Below, piece by piece: positions 48,992-57,984 of a stretch of 64,000 nucleotides of DNA; within the stretch, counting starts at the first letter, position 1, and every line of letters starts with the position of its first letter. The notes beneath the pieces are model-generated. The model had not been told where the DNA came from and searched no databases. It worked only from the letters and a program-made list of their open reading frames with translations. Position numbers and translations under genes: made by a program. Source of the stretch: Paenibacillus lacisoli (GTDB lineage Bacteria > Bacillota > Bacilli > Paenibacillales > Paenibacillaceae); contig NZ_JAUQTB010000012.1 in assembly GCF_030580655.1 (NCBI RefSeq), positions 1 through 64,000 on the forward strand, given 5' to 3'.

Positions 48992-49408
48992 ATGAGGAAG
49001 TTGGGTTTGGACTACGGTGACCGCCGGATCGGTGTAGCCGTTAGTGATGCCTTCGGCTGGACGGCCCAAGGATTGGAAGTCATTGAAAGACGCAGTGATG
49101 AAAGTGAACTCGGCAGGATTGCGGAACTGGTCCGCGATCATGAGATCAGCGAGATTGTGGTTGGTCTGCCGAAGAACATGAATGGCAGCGTAGGTCCGCG
49201 CGGCGAAATCTGCATACAATTTGCAGGCAGGCTGCAGGAGCAACTGAACATTCCCGTACACCTTTGGGATGAGCGGCTTACGACAGTATCTGCAGAACGG
49301 GCACTGCTCGAAGCAGACGTAAGCCGGAAGAAGCGCAAGCAAGTGGTAGACAAATTGGCTGCCAGCTTGATATTACAAAACTATTTAGATGCACATAGTA
49401 CAAGGTGA
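48992..49408 (+). CDS. ruvX: RuvX/YqgF-family RNase H-fold protein
   Basis: 138 aa, the same length as B. subtilis YrrK. MRKLGLDYGDRRIGVAVSD contains the first catalytic Asp, EIVVGLPKNMNGSVGPRG the middle motif, and LWDERLTTVSAE the third. Known members process pre-16S rRNA or resolve junctions; which applies is not decidable. ATG 48992 has GGAG nine bases upstream. Confidence 0.93.
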   Translation: MRKLGLDYGDRRIGVAVSDAFGWTAQGLEVIERRSDESELGRIAELVRDHEISEIVVGLPKNMNGSVGPRGEICIQFAGRLQEQLNIPVHLWDERLTTVSAERALLEADVSRKKRKQVVDKLAASLILQNYLDAHSTR

Positions 49409-49421
49409 GGGGGATTTCACA

Positions 49422-49724
49422 ATGGCTGAGAATCACGTGGGTATGCAAGAGGAACCAGAAATCATTTACATTCCTGATGATGAAGGCAACGAGGAAGAGT
49501 TCGAAGTCATCATGAAATTCGAGGTAGACGGATCTGACTCGAAGTATATGATGGTTGCTCCGGTCGACGGTGACGACGACGAAAGTGAAGTTTACGCTTT
49601 CCGCTACGAAGAGGATGGCGACGACATAAAACTCTACGTCATTGAAGATGATGCGGAGTGGGATATTGTAGAAGAGACGTTCAATACGTTCCTGGTGGAC
49701 GAAGATGAGGAAGAGAGCAAATGA
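49422..49724 (+). CDS. DUF1292 protein 1 (YrzB-like)
   Basis: 100 aa very acidic protein (PDDEGNEEEFEVIMKFEVDG, DGDDDESEVYAFRYEEDGDD). DUF1292 family of unknown function, always near ruvX and alaS in Bacillota. RBS GAGGGGGAT. Ends in an ATGA overlap with a second DUF1292 gene. Confidence 0.88.
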   Translation: MAENHVGMQEEPEIIYIPDDEGNEEEFEVIMKFEVDGSDSKYMMVAPVDGDDDESEVYAFRYEEDGDDIKLYVIEDDAEWDIVEETFNTFLVDEDEEESK

Positions 49725-50014
49725 GTTCATTCTCCAAAGAAGATGTGAAGTGGACTTCGGTGATCCGGGATTCGATGGGAACCGAGGTTGAGCTTCAGGA
49801 TGAGCAGGGTAAGGCAGTCCTGTATACTTTGAAGGCTGAATTTCAGCTGGGCGGTCAGGGTTATGCGGTGCTGGGTCAGCCGAATGGTGAAGATGAGGTA
49901 TTCCGCATTGTGGTTTCTTCTGACGGTGAGGTTGAATTAGCCGACATTGAGGACGACGAGGAGTGGGAAGACGTCTCCGAGCTGTACGATGAACTGACGT
50001 TCCCTGAAGAGTAA
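49721..50014 (+). CDS. DUF1292 protein 2
   Basis: 97 aa, acidic C-terminus (DIEDDEEWEDVSELYDEL). Same overall layout as the preceding protein (strand-rich body, then EDDxEW-DxxE), so probably a tandem duplicate that has diverged strongly. Overlaps its neighbour by 4 bp, indicating coupled translation. Unknown function. Confidence 0.8.
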   Translation: MSSFSKEDVKWTSVIRDSMGTEVELQDEQGKAVLYTLKAEFQLGGQGYAVLGQPNGEDEVFRIVVSSDGEVELADIEDDEEWEDVSELYDELTFPEE

Positions 50015-50031
50015 AATCAGGTCAAGACCGG

Positions 50032-50058
50032 AAGGGCGGAGATCGTGTCCGCTCTTTT
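50032..50058 (+). terminator. Terminator between DUF1292 pair and mltG
   Basis: GGGCGGA-GATCGTG-TCCGCTC with one G-U pair then TTTTT, starting 18 bp after the stop. A GTG inside it is in frame with mltG but is probably not the start. Confidence 0.65.
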
Positions 50059-50074
50059 TGGCTGTGAAGGAAGG

Positions 50075-51154
50075 ATGGATGGTTGTTTGAGATCAAGCTC
50101 TGTACGCACAAAAAGAACTCGTATCGGCACATTCCTTCTAATTCTTGTGATTGTCATTGCAGCAGGCGGGGGCGCGTTCGTCTGGAATGCAATGCAGCCC
50201 GTATCCAGACAGGAGCAGGCGGTTGATTTCACTATTGACAAAGGAATGGGAACGGCGGCAATTGCTGACCGTCTGCAGGAGAAGGGGCTGATCAAGAATG
50301 CCCTCGTCTTCAAAGCCTATCTGAAATGGAAGCAGGCAGGAGGCAATTTCCAGGCTGGCACCTATGCTGTACAGCCCGGAGCCACATTCACAGAAATTAT
50401 TAATAAACTATCAGCCGGGGATGTAGTAAAGCCGGATATGATCAAATTTACCATTCCTGAAGGCTACACGATAGTTCAGATCGCAGACAAGCTGCAGGCT
50501 GAAGGGATTGCAGACAAGCAAACTTTCCTGAAGCTGGCCAATGATCCGGCATCTTTCCATTCACCGCTGCTGGCCGGTATTCCCGCAGATGCGAAGCTGC
50601 GGTATAAGCTCGAAGGTTATCTGTTTCCTGAGACTTATGAGCTTCCTAAAGGCAGCACGGTGCAGGAGATTATTCAGCGTATGCTGGATCAGCTGCAGAA
50701 GGAGCTGGACCCTATTCCGGATCTGCAGGCCCTTCTGGATCAACGTGAGCTGACAATGCACCAGGCACTGACGATGGCTTCTCTTGTAGAACGGGAGGTT
50801 GTTGCAGATAAGGAACGTCCGCTCGTCGCAGGCGTGATTAATAACCGCCTCCAGCGGGGGATGAAGCTTGAAATTGATGCAACGGTCCAATACCTGCTGT
50901 ACAAGCAGAAGGAACGCCTTTTATACAGGGATCTGGAGGTCGAGAGTCCGTACAATACGTACAAGTATAAAGGACTTCCGCCTGGTCCCATTGCAAACCC
51001 GAGCCTGGAATCTGTCAAGGCGGTGCTGGATCCGGAGAAAAGCGATTATTTGTTTTATGTCACCAAAAAAGACGGCTCACAGGAGCACCTGTTTGCCAAA
51101 ACCTATCAGGAACATTTGAAAAATATTGAGAAAAGCAAGCAAATGTCAAAATGA
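50075..51154 (+). CDS. mltG: Endolytic murein transglycosylase MltG
   Basis: 359 aa. Cleaves nascent peptidoglycan glycan strands near the inner membrane. One N-terminal helix (GTFLLILVIVIAAGGGAFVW, about residues 20-40), a LysM-like segment (FTIPEGYTIVQIADKLQ) and the YceG domain with catalytic Glu239 in MASLVEREV and NRLQRGMKLEIDATVQY. Start uncertain between ATG 50075 and TTG 50087. Stop overlaps an ATG of the next gene's upstream region. Confidence 0.92.
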   Translation: MDGCLRSSSVRTKRTRIGTFLLILVIVIAAGGGAFVWNAMQPVSRQEQAVDFTIDKGMGTAAIADRLQEKGLIKNALVFKAYLKWKQAGGNFQAGTYAVQPGATFTEIINKLSAGDVVKPDMIKFTIPEGYTIVQIADKLQAEGIADKQTFLKLANDPASFHSPLLAGIPADAKLRYKLEGYLFPETYELPKGSTVQEIIQRMLDQLQKELDPIPDLQALLDQRELTMHQALTMASLVEREVVADKERPLVAGVINNRLQRGMKLEIDATVQYLLYKQKERLLYRDLEVESPYNTYKYKGLPPGPIANPSLESVKAVLDPEKSDYLFYVTKKDGSQEHLFAKTYQEHLKNIEKSKQMSK

Positions 51155-51189
51155 TGCTGCATGCTGAACTCCAGGAGGTGAGCGGCGTT

Positions 51190-52119
51190 ATGGCTTATAC
51201 ACCCGAATTGCAGGCGACAGCGGCCAGTGTATCCGAAGCGCTTGAGATGATGGATGCTGGTGCCACTGCACTGCTGATCGGTGATGACCGGTTTGGCATG
51301 CGTCTGGCAGGTCATTTTACGCTGGAAGAAATACAAGAGACGACGAAGGCAGCCCATGCACGCGGCGTGAAGGTCATCGTGTCCATGAATAATTTGATGT
51401 CTAATGAACTGCTCAGAGAGCTGCCGGATTTTGTTGCTGCATTGGGAGAGATCAGTGTGGATGCTGTAGAATTTAACGATCCTTCCGTACTGGCAGCGGT
51501 CAAGGAGCATGCACCGAAAATTGCGCTGCATTGGAACGCAGAGATGACGTCCACGAACTATGCAACGGCTAACTATTGGGGACGCAAAGGGGCATCCCGT
51601 GTCGTATTGGCGCGTGAGCTGAACATGGACGAAATTACAGAGATGATTCCTCATCTGGATATCGAGGCCCAGGTCCAGGTTCACGGGATGACAAACATTT
51701 ATCATTCGAAGCGTCAGCTGGTGGCAAGCTACATGACTCATCAGGGACGGCAGGTAGAAGGTAACCTCGGCAAGGAGCGTGGTTTGTTCCTGATCGAAGC
51801 TGAGCGCCGGGATGAGAAATTTCCGATCTACGAAGATAGGAATGGAACCCACATTATGAGCTCGGATGACATTTGTATTATTGAGGACCTTCATATCATG
51901 CTGAATGCAGGTGTACAGAGTTTCAAGATTGAGGGGCTGCTGAAGCCGGCAGCCTACAATGCTGCAGTTGTACGCGCATATCGTCAGGCTATTGATACCT
52001 ATTTACAAGATCCTGAAGGTTATGCTTATGATGAGAGCTGGCTGGATGAGGTAAGGCAGCTGCAAGATCCTGAGCGGGAGCTATCGTTTGGCTTTTTCTA
52101 CAAAGAGCAGGTTTATTAA
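51190..52119 (+). CDS. yrrN: U32-family tRNA hydroxylation protein (YrrN-like)
   Basis: 309 aa, exactly the length I recall for B. subtilis YrrN. U32 'peptidase' fold (ALLIGDDRFGMRLAG; KVIVSMNNLMSNELL; MTSTNYATANYWGRKGASRVVLARELNMDEI). In B. subtilis yrrN and yrrO are required for prephenate-dependent 5-hydroxyuridine at tRNA position 34. This protein lacks the Cys cluster present in the next one, so it is probably the non-metal partner. ATG 51190 follows CAGGAGGTGAG. Confidence 0.85.
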   Translation: MAYTPELQATAASVSEALEMMDAGATALLIGDDRFGMRLAGHFTLEEIQETTKAAHARGVKVIVSMNNLMSNELLRELPDFVAALGEISVDAVEFNDPSVLAAVKEHAPKIALHWNAEMTSTNYATANYWGRKGASRVVLARELNMDEITEMIPHLDIEAQVQVHGMTNIYHSKRQLVASYMTHQGRQVEGNLGKERGLFLIEAERRDEKFPIYEDRNGTHIMSSDDICIIEDLHIMLNAGVQSFKIEGLLKPAAYNAAVVRAYRQAIDTYLQDPEGYAYDESWLDEVRQLQDPERELSFGFFYKEQVY

Positions 52120-52137
52120 GTAAGGGGTGAACATCTT

Positions 52138-53463
52138 ATGCAAACCGTTGCAAAACGGAAATATACAGGTAAACGAAACCGTTTGGCCAAGCCTGAACTG
52201 CTTGCTCCTGCAGGCAATCTGGAAAAACTGAAATTCGCCGTTCACTATGGAGCTGATGCGGTCTACATCGGCGGGCAGAAGTATGGTCTGCGTTCGAATG
52301 CTGATAATTTCAGCTTTGAAGAAATGAAGGAAGGCGTAGAGTTTGCCAAAAAATACGGTGCAAAGGTATTTGTGGCTACAAACATTTATGCCCACAACGA
52401 GGATCTGCCAGGGATTGAAGAATATTTGAACAATCTCTATAATGCAGGAATTACTGCAGTCATCGTGGCCGATCCGGCAATCATTGAAGTCGCTGCGCGT
52501 GCGGTGCCCGGGTTGGAGGTTCATTTGAGTACACAGCAGTCCACCGTCAACTGGCAGGCCGTCAAGTTCTGGAAGGAAGAGGGGCTGCCGCGTGTAGTGC
52601 TTGGACGTGAGACAAGTATGGAAGAGATTGAAGAGATTAAGAAGCATGTGGATATTGAGATCGAAGCCTTTATTCATGGTGCAATGTGCTCTTCGTATTC
52701 CGGACGCTGTGTACTGTCCAACCATTTTACCGACCGTGATTCTAACCGCGGTGGCTGCTGCCAGTCCTGCCGCTGGAAATACGATTTGTTTGAGGATGCC
52801 CGTGATCAAGTATGGGTATCGGAGGAAGAGGCACAGGACAGCCGTGTTCTGCAGCAGTTCCGTCTCGGCGTTAATCAGCTGCCGCTCTATGAGGAGCAGG
52901 ATAATGCCTTCACGATGGGATCCAAGGATCTCTGCATGATCGGCAGCATTCCGGATCTGATCGATGTAGGAATTGACAGCTTCAAAATCGAAGGACGCAT
53001 GAAATCCATTCACTATGTAGCGACTGTCGTTAACGTGTACCGTCAAGCGATTGACAGCTATATGGCTGACCCGGAGAACTACGTGCTGAAGCCGGAATGG
53101 GTAGATGAGATCAACAAGGCGGCCAATCGTCCGCTGAATACAGGTTTCTTCTACGATACTCCGGATCATGAGGATCATATTTATGAAGCCGAAGATAAAG
53201 CGGCACCATATGACTTTGCGGGGCTCGTAGTGGATTACAATGCCGAGACGGGCATGGCGACCATCCAGCAGCGCAATCACTTCAAGCCCGGTCAGGAGGT
53301 CGAGTTTTTCGGCCCTAACGGGACGTTCTTCAAGCAGCCGGTTGGCACGATCTATGATGAGGAAGGTCAGGAACTGGATGCCGCCCGCCACCCGCTGCAG
53401 CGGATTGTAATGAAGGTGGATCAGCCGGTTTCCTATTTTGACATGATGCGCAAGAAAAAATAA
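52138..53463 (+). CDS. yrrO: U32-family tRNA hydroxylation protein (YrrO/TrhP-like)
   Basis: 441 aa. Begins KPELLAPAGNLEKLKFAVHYGADAVY-type U32 core and carries the family signature EAFIHGAMCSSYSGRCVLSN near residue 178-197 followed by GGCCQSCRWKY, a Cys cluster thought to bind Fe-S. C-terminal beta-barrel domain (residues about 360-441). Pairs with the preceding gene for ho5U34 formation; 'peptidase' naming is historical. RBS TAAGGGGTGAAC before ATG. Confidence 0.9.
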   Translation: MQTVAKRKYTGKRNRLAKPELLAPAGNLEKLKFAVHYGADAVYIGGQKYGLRSNADNFSFEEMKEGVEFAKKYGAKVFVATNIYAHNEDLPGIEEYLNNLYNAGITAVIVADPAIIEVAARAVPGLEVHLSTQQSTVNWQAVKFWKEEGLPRVVLGRETSMEEIEEIKKHVDIEIEAFIHGAMCSSYSGRCVLSNHFTDRDSNRGGCCQSCRWKYDLFEDARDQVWVSEEEAQDSRVLQQFRLGVNQLPLYEEQDNAFTMGSKDLCMIGSIPDLIDVGIDSFKIEGRMKSIHYVATVVNVYRQAIDSYMADPENYVLKPEWVDEINKAANRPLNTGFFYDTPDHEDHIYEAEDKAAPYDFAGLVVDYNAETGMATIQQRNHFKPGQEVEFFGPNGTFFKQPVGTIYDEEGQELDAARHPLQRIVMKVDQPVSYFDMMRKKK

Positions 53464-53490
53464 GAACAGGCATTTGCTTATTCAGTAATT

Positions 53491-53530
53491 CAAAGGCCCC
53501 CTATATCGGCATAGGAGGGCCTATTTTTTA
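53491..53530 (+). terminator. Terminator after yrrO
   Basis: AGGCCCCCTAT / ATAGGAGGGCCT stem with an ATCGGC loop and T-rich tail. Confidence 0.85.
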
Positions 53531-53640
53531 TAGTTTTTTAGGAAAAAAGATTCATTTTATTTGCTTGTTTTGAAGAGGAAAACTAAGAAACCTGTCGAAT
53601 TACCATTTTAGACCACATCACATGGTGATGGGAAATAACA

Positions 53641-56001
53641 GTGGTAGGTGACAGACAAATGGGGAGTATGAGACAGGAAGATACACTGCAGGGGGAGCAA
53701 CAAGGAACACAGTCGGAGAAGTCCAATAATAAGAGCGGATTTAGCCTCAAATCGCTTCGTAAGAAGCAGCCGAAGGCAATGAAGGATAACGGAGCTGCGG
53801 AAGCAGGCAAGCAGGCAGACCAGCCATCTGCCAATAAAATCAAAAATTTGTTAAAAATTAAAACGAAAGCGGTATCAAAGGAAGGTGCAGAAGGAGAATC
53901 AAAACGCTTCCGGCTGCAGCTAAATCATTGGGGCCCGGCCTTACGCAATCTCAAAAATCTGGAGGCCCAAAATTTTCACCCTGGTAAATCGGTCGGAATC
54001 CGGTTATTTTTGATTTTCTTCGTGTCCATTCTGCTGTTCGTCGTTGGGCTGGGCGTCATGTCCTACAACATGGCCAAGAATACCATTGAGAACAATGCTG
54101 CAAGCGCTTATCAGGAAACGCTGAGTCAGACAGCATCCAAGCTCAGTCTGATTTTGGGACGTTTTGAAGATATCTCGACACAGACTTTGTTTGATGATGA
54201 GTTATCGACTCAAATGACCCAATTGACGAATAACACAAATTTAAGCGCTTACGACTCCTTCTCAATTATTGCTGACATCAACAAGAGACTTCAGAATATC
54301 GCATTTACGAACAAATCCATTGAATCGATCTATCTGGTGTCGTCAGATGCGGAGAAACCAATTTTAGGTTCCGGCAGTGTAACAGGCGCTGAAGGGATCC
54401 GTGATCAGGCATGGTTCAGCGAGCTCGTGGGGAAGAACGGGATTCAATGGATTCCAACGGCAGCAGATCAGAAAACGGATCCGACTTTCAAGCTCGCCCG
54501 TTCTATGAATACAGTAACAGGTAAGAAGACAGGATACGTTATGATTTTCAACTTGAAGTTAAGTGTACTGGAAGAGCAGTTAAGCGGCATTGATCTTGGC
54601 GAAGGAAGCATGCTGAACGTTATAACCCGGGAAGGCGGCATTGTTGCATCCAATACACCGGGTACTGCAGGCAAGAACAACAAAGAGATTCCAGTTCAGA
54701 CAATGACAGAAGAAAAAGGGAATTCCAAGCTTACCGCTGATGTTGGTTCCGGCAGCAATGAATATCTTTCTGTCTACAATCAGATGGGTACGTCGCCATG
54801 GATTGTAACAGGCCTGGTGGCTACTTCCGAGCTGACCAAAGATGTTAAAGGCATCTTGTGGACAACCTGGATTGCTGTTGGGGTAGCAATTGTTCTGGCC
54901 GTTCTAATCGGGTTGTGGATGGTTCGCATGATTGCCAAACCTCTGGTTGTCTTGAAAGATCTGATGATGCAGGGAGCCAAAGGTAATTTGAACGTTCGTA
55001 CTTCACATAACTCCTCGGATGAGATCGGGTTGTTATCGGCCAGCTTTAATGAAATGATGGAACAGATTACAGAGCTGGTGAAGCAGACGAACAGCTCGGC
55101 CCAGGAGGTACTGGATACAGCTAATGAGCTTGGGGATGCCTCCAAGAAGACGGCAATCTCAGCCCGTGAAATTGCTGTAGCCACAGAGGAAATTGCCAAC
55201 GGAGCAAGCAGCCTGGCTATGGAGGCGGAGAAGGGCAGCAGCTACACGGACAGCATCGCCCGTCAGGTTCAGAATGTTGTGACATCTAATGAAGAAATGG
55301 GACAGGCTGCCCGTAACGTGGAACAGGTCAGCGAGAACGGTGCCCGCCAATTGGTTGAGCTGATGGGACAGACTCAGGAAACCGAGAATATGACACGCAA
55401 TCTGGTCCGTAAGGTCGATTCGCTGAAAGAGACAACCTCTTCGGTGTTCCGGGTGCTGGAGGTACTGCAGAACATTACAAAACAAACCAACATCCTGTCT
55501 CTGAACGCCACAATCGAAGCGGCACGTGCAGGACAAGCAGGTAAAGGCTTTATGGTCGTAGCCGATGAAATCCGCCAGCTGGCTGACCAGTCCCGCCAGT
55601 CCATTCTCATGGTAGGCAGTATTACAGATAACATCATTAGCGAAATGAATGAAACGGTGGATGTGCTGTCCGAAGCATACCCTTTGTTCCAGAAGCAGAT
55701 CCATTCTGTGAACAGCACCGGTGAAATCTTCCAATCGGTTCAGGAGCAGATGCGTGATTTTGTCGGACGTCTGGATTCTGTAACCGAATCGATCCGCGAA
55801 CTGGACGAGTCGCAGGTGACGCTGTCGGAAGCTATGACGAATGTAAGCGCGGTGGCTGAGGAATCCTCTGCAACTTCACAGGAAGTGGCATCGCTCAGTA
55901 ATGAACAGCAGCATGTCGGCAACCAGCTAGTACAGCTGTCTGACAAGCTGCAGAATGTATCCAACGGATTGCGCGAAACATTGACCCGTTTTACCCTCTA
56001 G
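53641..56001 (+). CDS. Methyl-accepting chemotaxis protein with long cytoplasmic N-tail
   Basis: 786 aa. Residues 1-117 are hydrophilic and highly charged, with basic patches (SLRKKQPKAMK, KIKNLLKIKTK). TM1 spans about 121-143, an extracellular Cache-like domain 150-395, TM2 about 400-422, HAMP 423-480, then the methyl-accepting coiled coil with tip sequence NATIEAARAGQAGKGFMVVADEI near 620-640. GTG start used; an in-frame ATG at 53659 (after GGTAGGTGA) is an alternative. The long cytoplasmic tail before TM1 is unusual for chemoreceptors. Ligand unknown. Confidence 0.88.
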   Translation: MVGDRQMGSMRQEDTLQGEQQGTQSEKSNNKSGFSLKSLRKKQPKAMKDNGAAEAGKQADQPSANKIKNLLKIKTKAVSKEGAEGESKRFRLQLNHWGPALRNLKNLEAQNFHPGKSVGIRLFLIFFVSILLFVVGLGVMSYNMAKNTIENNAASAYQETLSQTASKLSLILGRFEDISTQTLFDDELSTQMTQLTNNTNLSAYDSFSIIADINKRLQNIAFTNKSIESIYLVSSDAEKPILGSGSVTGAEGIRDQAWFSELVGKNGIQWIPTAADQKTDPTFKLARSMNTVTGKKTGYVMIFNLKLSVLEEQLSGIDLGEGSMLNVITREGGIVASNTPGTAGKNNKEIPVQTMTEEKGNSKLTADVGSGSNEYLSVYNQMGTSPWIVTGLVATSELTKDVKGILWTTWIAVGVAIVLAVLIGLWMVRMIAKPLVVLKDLMMQGAKGNLNVRTSHNSSDEIGLLSASFNEMMEQITELVKQTNSSAQEVLDTANELGDASKKTAISAREIAVATEEIANGASSLAMEAEKGSSYTDSIARQVQNVVTSNEEMGQAARNVEQVSENGARQLVELMGQTQETENMTRNLVRKVDSLKETTSSVFRVLEVLQNITKQTNILSLNATIEAARAGQAGKGFMVVADEIRQLADQSRQSILMVGSITDNIISEMNETVDVLSEAYPLFQKQIHSVNSTGEIFQSVQEQMRDFVGRLDSVTESIRELDESQVTLSEAMTNVSAVAEESSATSQEVASLSNEQQHVGNQLVQLSDKLQNVSNGLRETLTRFTL

Positions 56002-56023
56002 GGAATAATTCCATACGCTGGAA

Positions 56024-56063
56024 AAGAGCCATTCAAAGCCTCTGCTTTGAATGGCTCTTTTTA
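56024..56063 (+). terminator. Terminator after first chemoreceptor
   Basis: AAGAGCCATTCAAAGC-CTCT-GCTTTGAATGGCTCTT perfect stem with further Ts. Confidence 0.93.
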
Positions 56064-56160
56064 GCTCATTGAACGGAACAGAACCGTTTGAATAAACAGG
56101 CAGAAGGACAAAATGATGCTAAAGCGGCAGGTAAGCACTCATCGCGGAAAGAGGGACAGC

Positions 56161-57984
56161 ATGAAAAGACTGCATATGCGGCGGCTCAAACAAACGGCAG
56201 TATTCCTGACCATTGTATTCATCATCCTTATCCTACGATTAGGCTGGATCCAGTTCATCGCCGGACATCAGTCCGTTCCCGCCGGAGGGGTTGTCTCCAG
56301 GACATTGAATGATACGGCAAAGCTGCAGCAGGAGGAGGCGGTGCTGCTGGACCCAGGCCGGGGACAAGTGCTTGACCGGTTCGGGCAGAAGCTGACAGGA
56401 AGGGAGCTGCAAACAGTCGTTCTGTTTCCGCTGGGTTCCCGGAAACCGGATCTCCAGGAGGTTCAGAAGCTGGCGCCTCTCCTGCATACGAACCCCCAGC
56501 ATCTGCTGGAGGTATGGACCCGCGCGATTCATCCGGTTATATGGAGAGAGGAGTCGGGGATGCCATTACAGTTGGAACCCGCCAGCATTTCTAAGGTCCG
56601 GCAGCTTCAGCTGGACCGGGTCGAGGTCCTTCCCTTCGTTCAGCGTTATGATCCGGTTCCCAGCGGCAGGCAGTGGCTTGGTTACCTGTACGAGCCTGCT
56701 AACGGCCGTTACGGTGTCCGTACAGGAGCCGCAGGTATGGAGAAGCTGCTGGAACCGCTGCTGAAAAGCAGCGGCGGAACCTACGCGCTTCATTATGTCA
56801 GTGCACAGCGGGAACGCCTTCAAGGTCAGCCAACCCAGATTGTAAGGCCGGACAATCCGTTTTATCCCCTGCAGATCCAGACAACCATTGATCTTGGCAT
56901 ACAGAAGCGGATTGAGCAGCTCACGGAGAAGGAGGGACTGCAGGAAGGGGCGATCGTCGTATTGGATGCGGCTACAGCAGATGTAGTGGCCATGGTATCG
57001 CGTCCGTTTTATCGACCATACCAGGTGGAACCGGCACGGGGAGATTGGGAGAATGCCGCCGTGAAAGCTTACGCCCCTGGATCCATTTACAAGATTGTGA
57101 CTGCTGCAGCTGCGCTGGAAGCGGGCGTAACCCGGCCGCAGGAGCAGTTTGAATGCAAGGGAGAGTTTGGTAAATATGGTCTGTCCTGCTGGAAAAAAGA
57201 AGGGCATGGCATTATTTCCCTGGAGGAAGGGTTTGCCGAGTCCTGTAATGTAGTCTTTGCAGGGCTCTCAGAGCGCTTGAGCGGGCGTCAGCTCGAAGAG
57301 GCAGCCGAATCGCTTGGTCTAAACCGGCAGGTCGGATGGAAGGGAAGCGAAATCAGCGGACTGCATGTAATGTCTCATTTTGACCATGAGGAAAAGGGCA
57401 GAACATTCGAAGGAGAGCCTGTTGACGATGGCGGTATTCTCGCCCAGAGCAGCATTGGCCAGCGGGACACCGCCATGACGCCGCTCCAGGCTGCCAATCT
57501 GGTAGTGACCCTGCTTCATGGAGGGCAGATCCAGGCGCCGCGTCTGGTAGAGCGGATTTTATACAAGGACGGGAGTACGATGGAGAAGCTGCCGCGCCAC
57601 GGATATCCTTCCCCGCATGGACGCATTTCACCATCCACCGCACAGACGATTCTGGGGTGGATGAATAAAGTAGTGAGCGAAGGTACGGGGAGGTCCCTGC
57701 AGCACACCCGGTGGAAGGTCGCCGGCAAATCAGGGACTGCTCAGGTACAACAAAAGGGCCGCTCCCGGACGAATCAATGGTTTATTGGTTACGGTCCGGT
57801 AGAGGCCCCCCGTTACGCTGCAGCCGTGCTCGTTCACAATGCCGATCCGGACACGGTGAACCAGGCAACGGCACTGTTCGGTCAGGTGATGGATTTATTA
57901 GCATCTTCTCCATCTTCATCGGTCCCATTAGACCGCAAGGTATCTTCGGGTACAAGACTTTCCTCTGCTGCCGGTCCGCGCTGA
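56161..57984 (+). CDS. Class B penicillin-binding protein (peptidoglycan transpeptidase)
   Basis: 607 aa. Basic N-terminus, one anchor helix (AVFLTIVFIILILRLGWIQF, about residues 15-35), a dimerisation/pedestal domain, then the transpeptidase with SxxK at Ser308 (GSIYK), SxN at 361-363 (SCN) and KSGT starting at Lys523. It is of the PBP2/FtsI/SpoVD type; no PASTA domains. ATG 56161 follows GAGGGAC; ATG 56113 after AAGGACAAA is also possible (623 aa). The last 103 bp, a Ser-rich tail after the catalytic domain, overlap the 3' end of the convergent AI-2E gene. Division versus sporulation role unknown. Confidence 0.88.
   Translation: MKRLHMRRLKQTAVFLTIVFIILILRLGWIQFIAGHQSVPAGGVVSRTLNDTAKLQQEEAVLLDPGRGQVLDRFGQKLTGRELQTVVLFPLGSRKPDLQEVQKLAPLLHTNPQHLLEVWTRAIHPVIWREESGMPLQLEPASISKVRQLQLDRVEVLPFVQRYDPVPSGRQWLGYLYEPANGRYGVRTGAAGMEKLLEPLLKSSGGTYALHYVSAQRERLQGQPTQIVRPDNPFYPLQIQTTIDLGIQKRIEQLTEKEGLQEGAIVVLDAATADVVAMVSRPFYRPYQVEPARGDWENAAVKAYAPGSIYKIVTAAAALEAGVTRPQEQFECKGEFGKYGLSCWKKEGHGIISLEEGFAESCNVVFAGLSERLSGRQLEEAAESLGLNRQVGWKGSEISGLHVMSHFDHEEKGRTFEGEPVDDGGILAQSSIGQRDTAMTPLQAANLVVTLLHGGQIQAPRLVERILYKDGSTMEKLPRHGYPSPHGRISPSTAQTILGWMNKVVSEGTGRSLQHTRWKVAGKSGTAQVQQKGRSRTNQWFIGYGPVEAPRYAAAVLVHNADPDTVNQATALFGQVMDLLASSPSSSVPLDRKVSSGTRLSSAAGPR

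Noticed and set aside
52081-53391. 436-codon minus-strand open frame opposite yrrO
   Set aside because: Antisense to the complete U32 gene, no SD, no recognisable motif.
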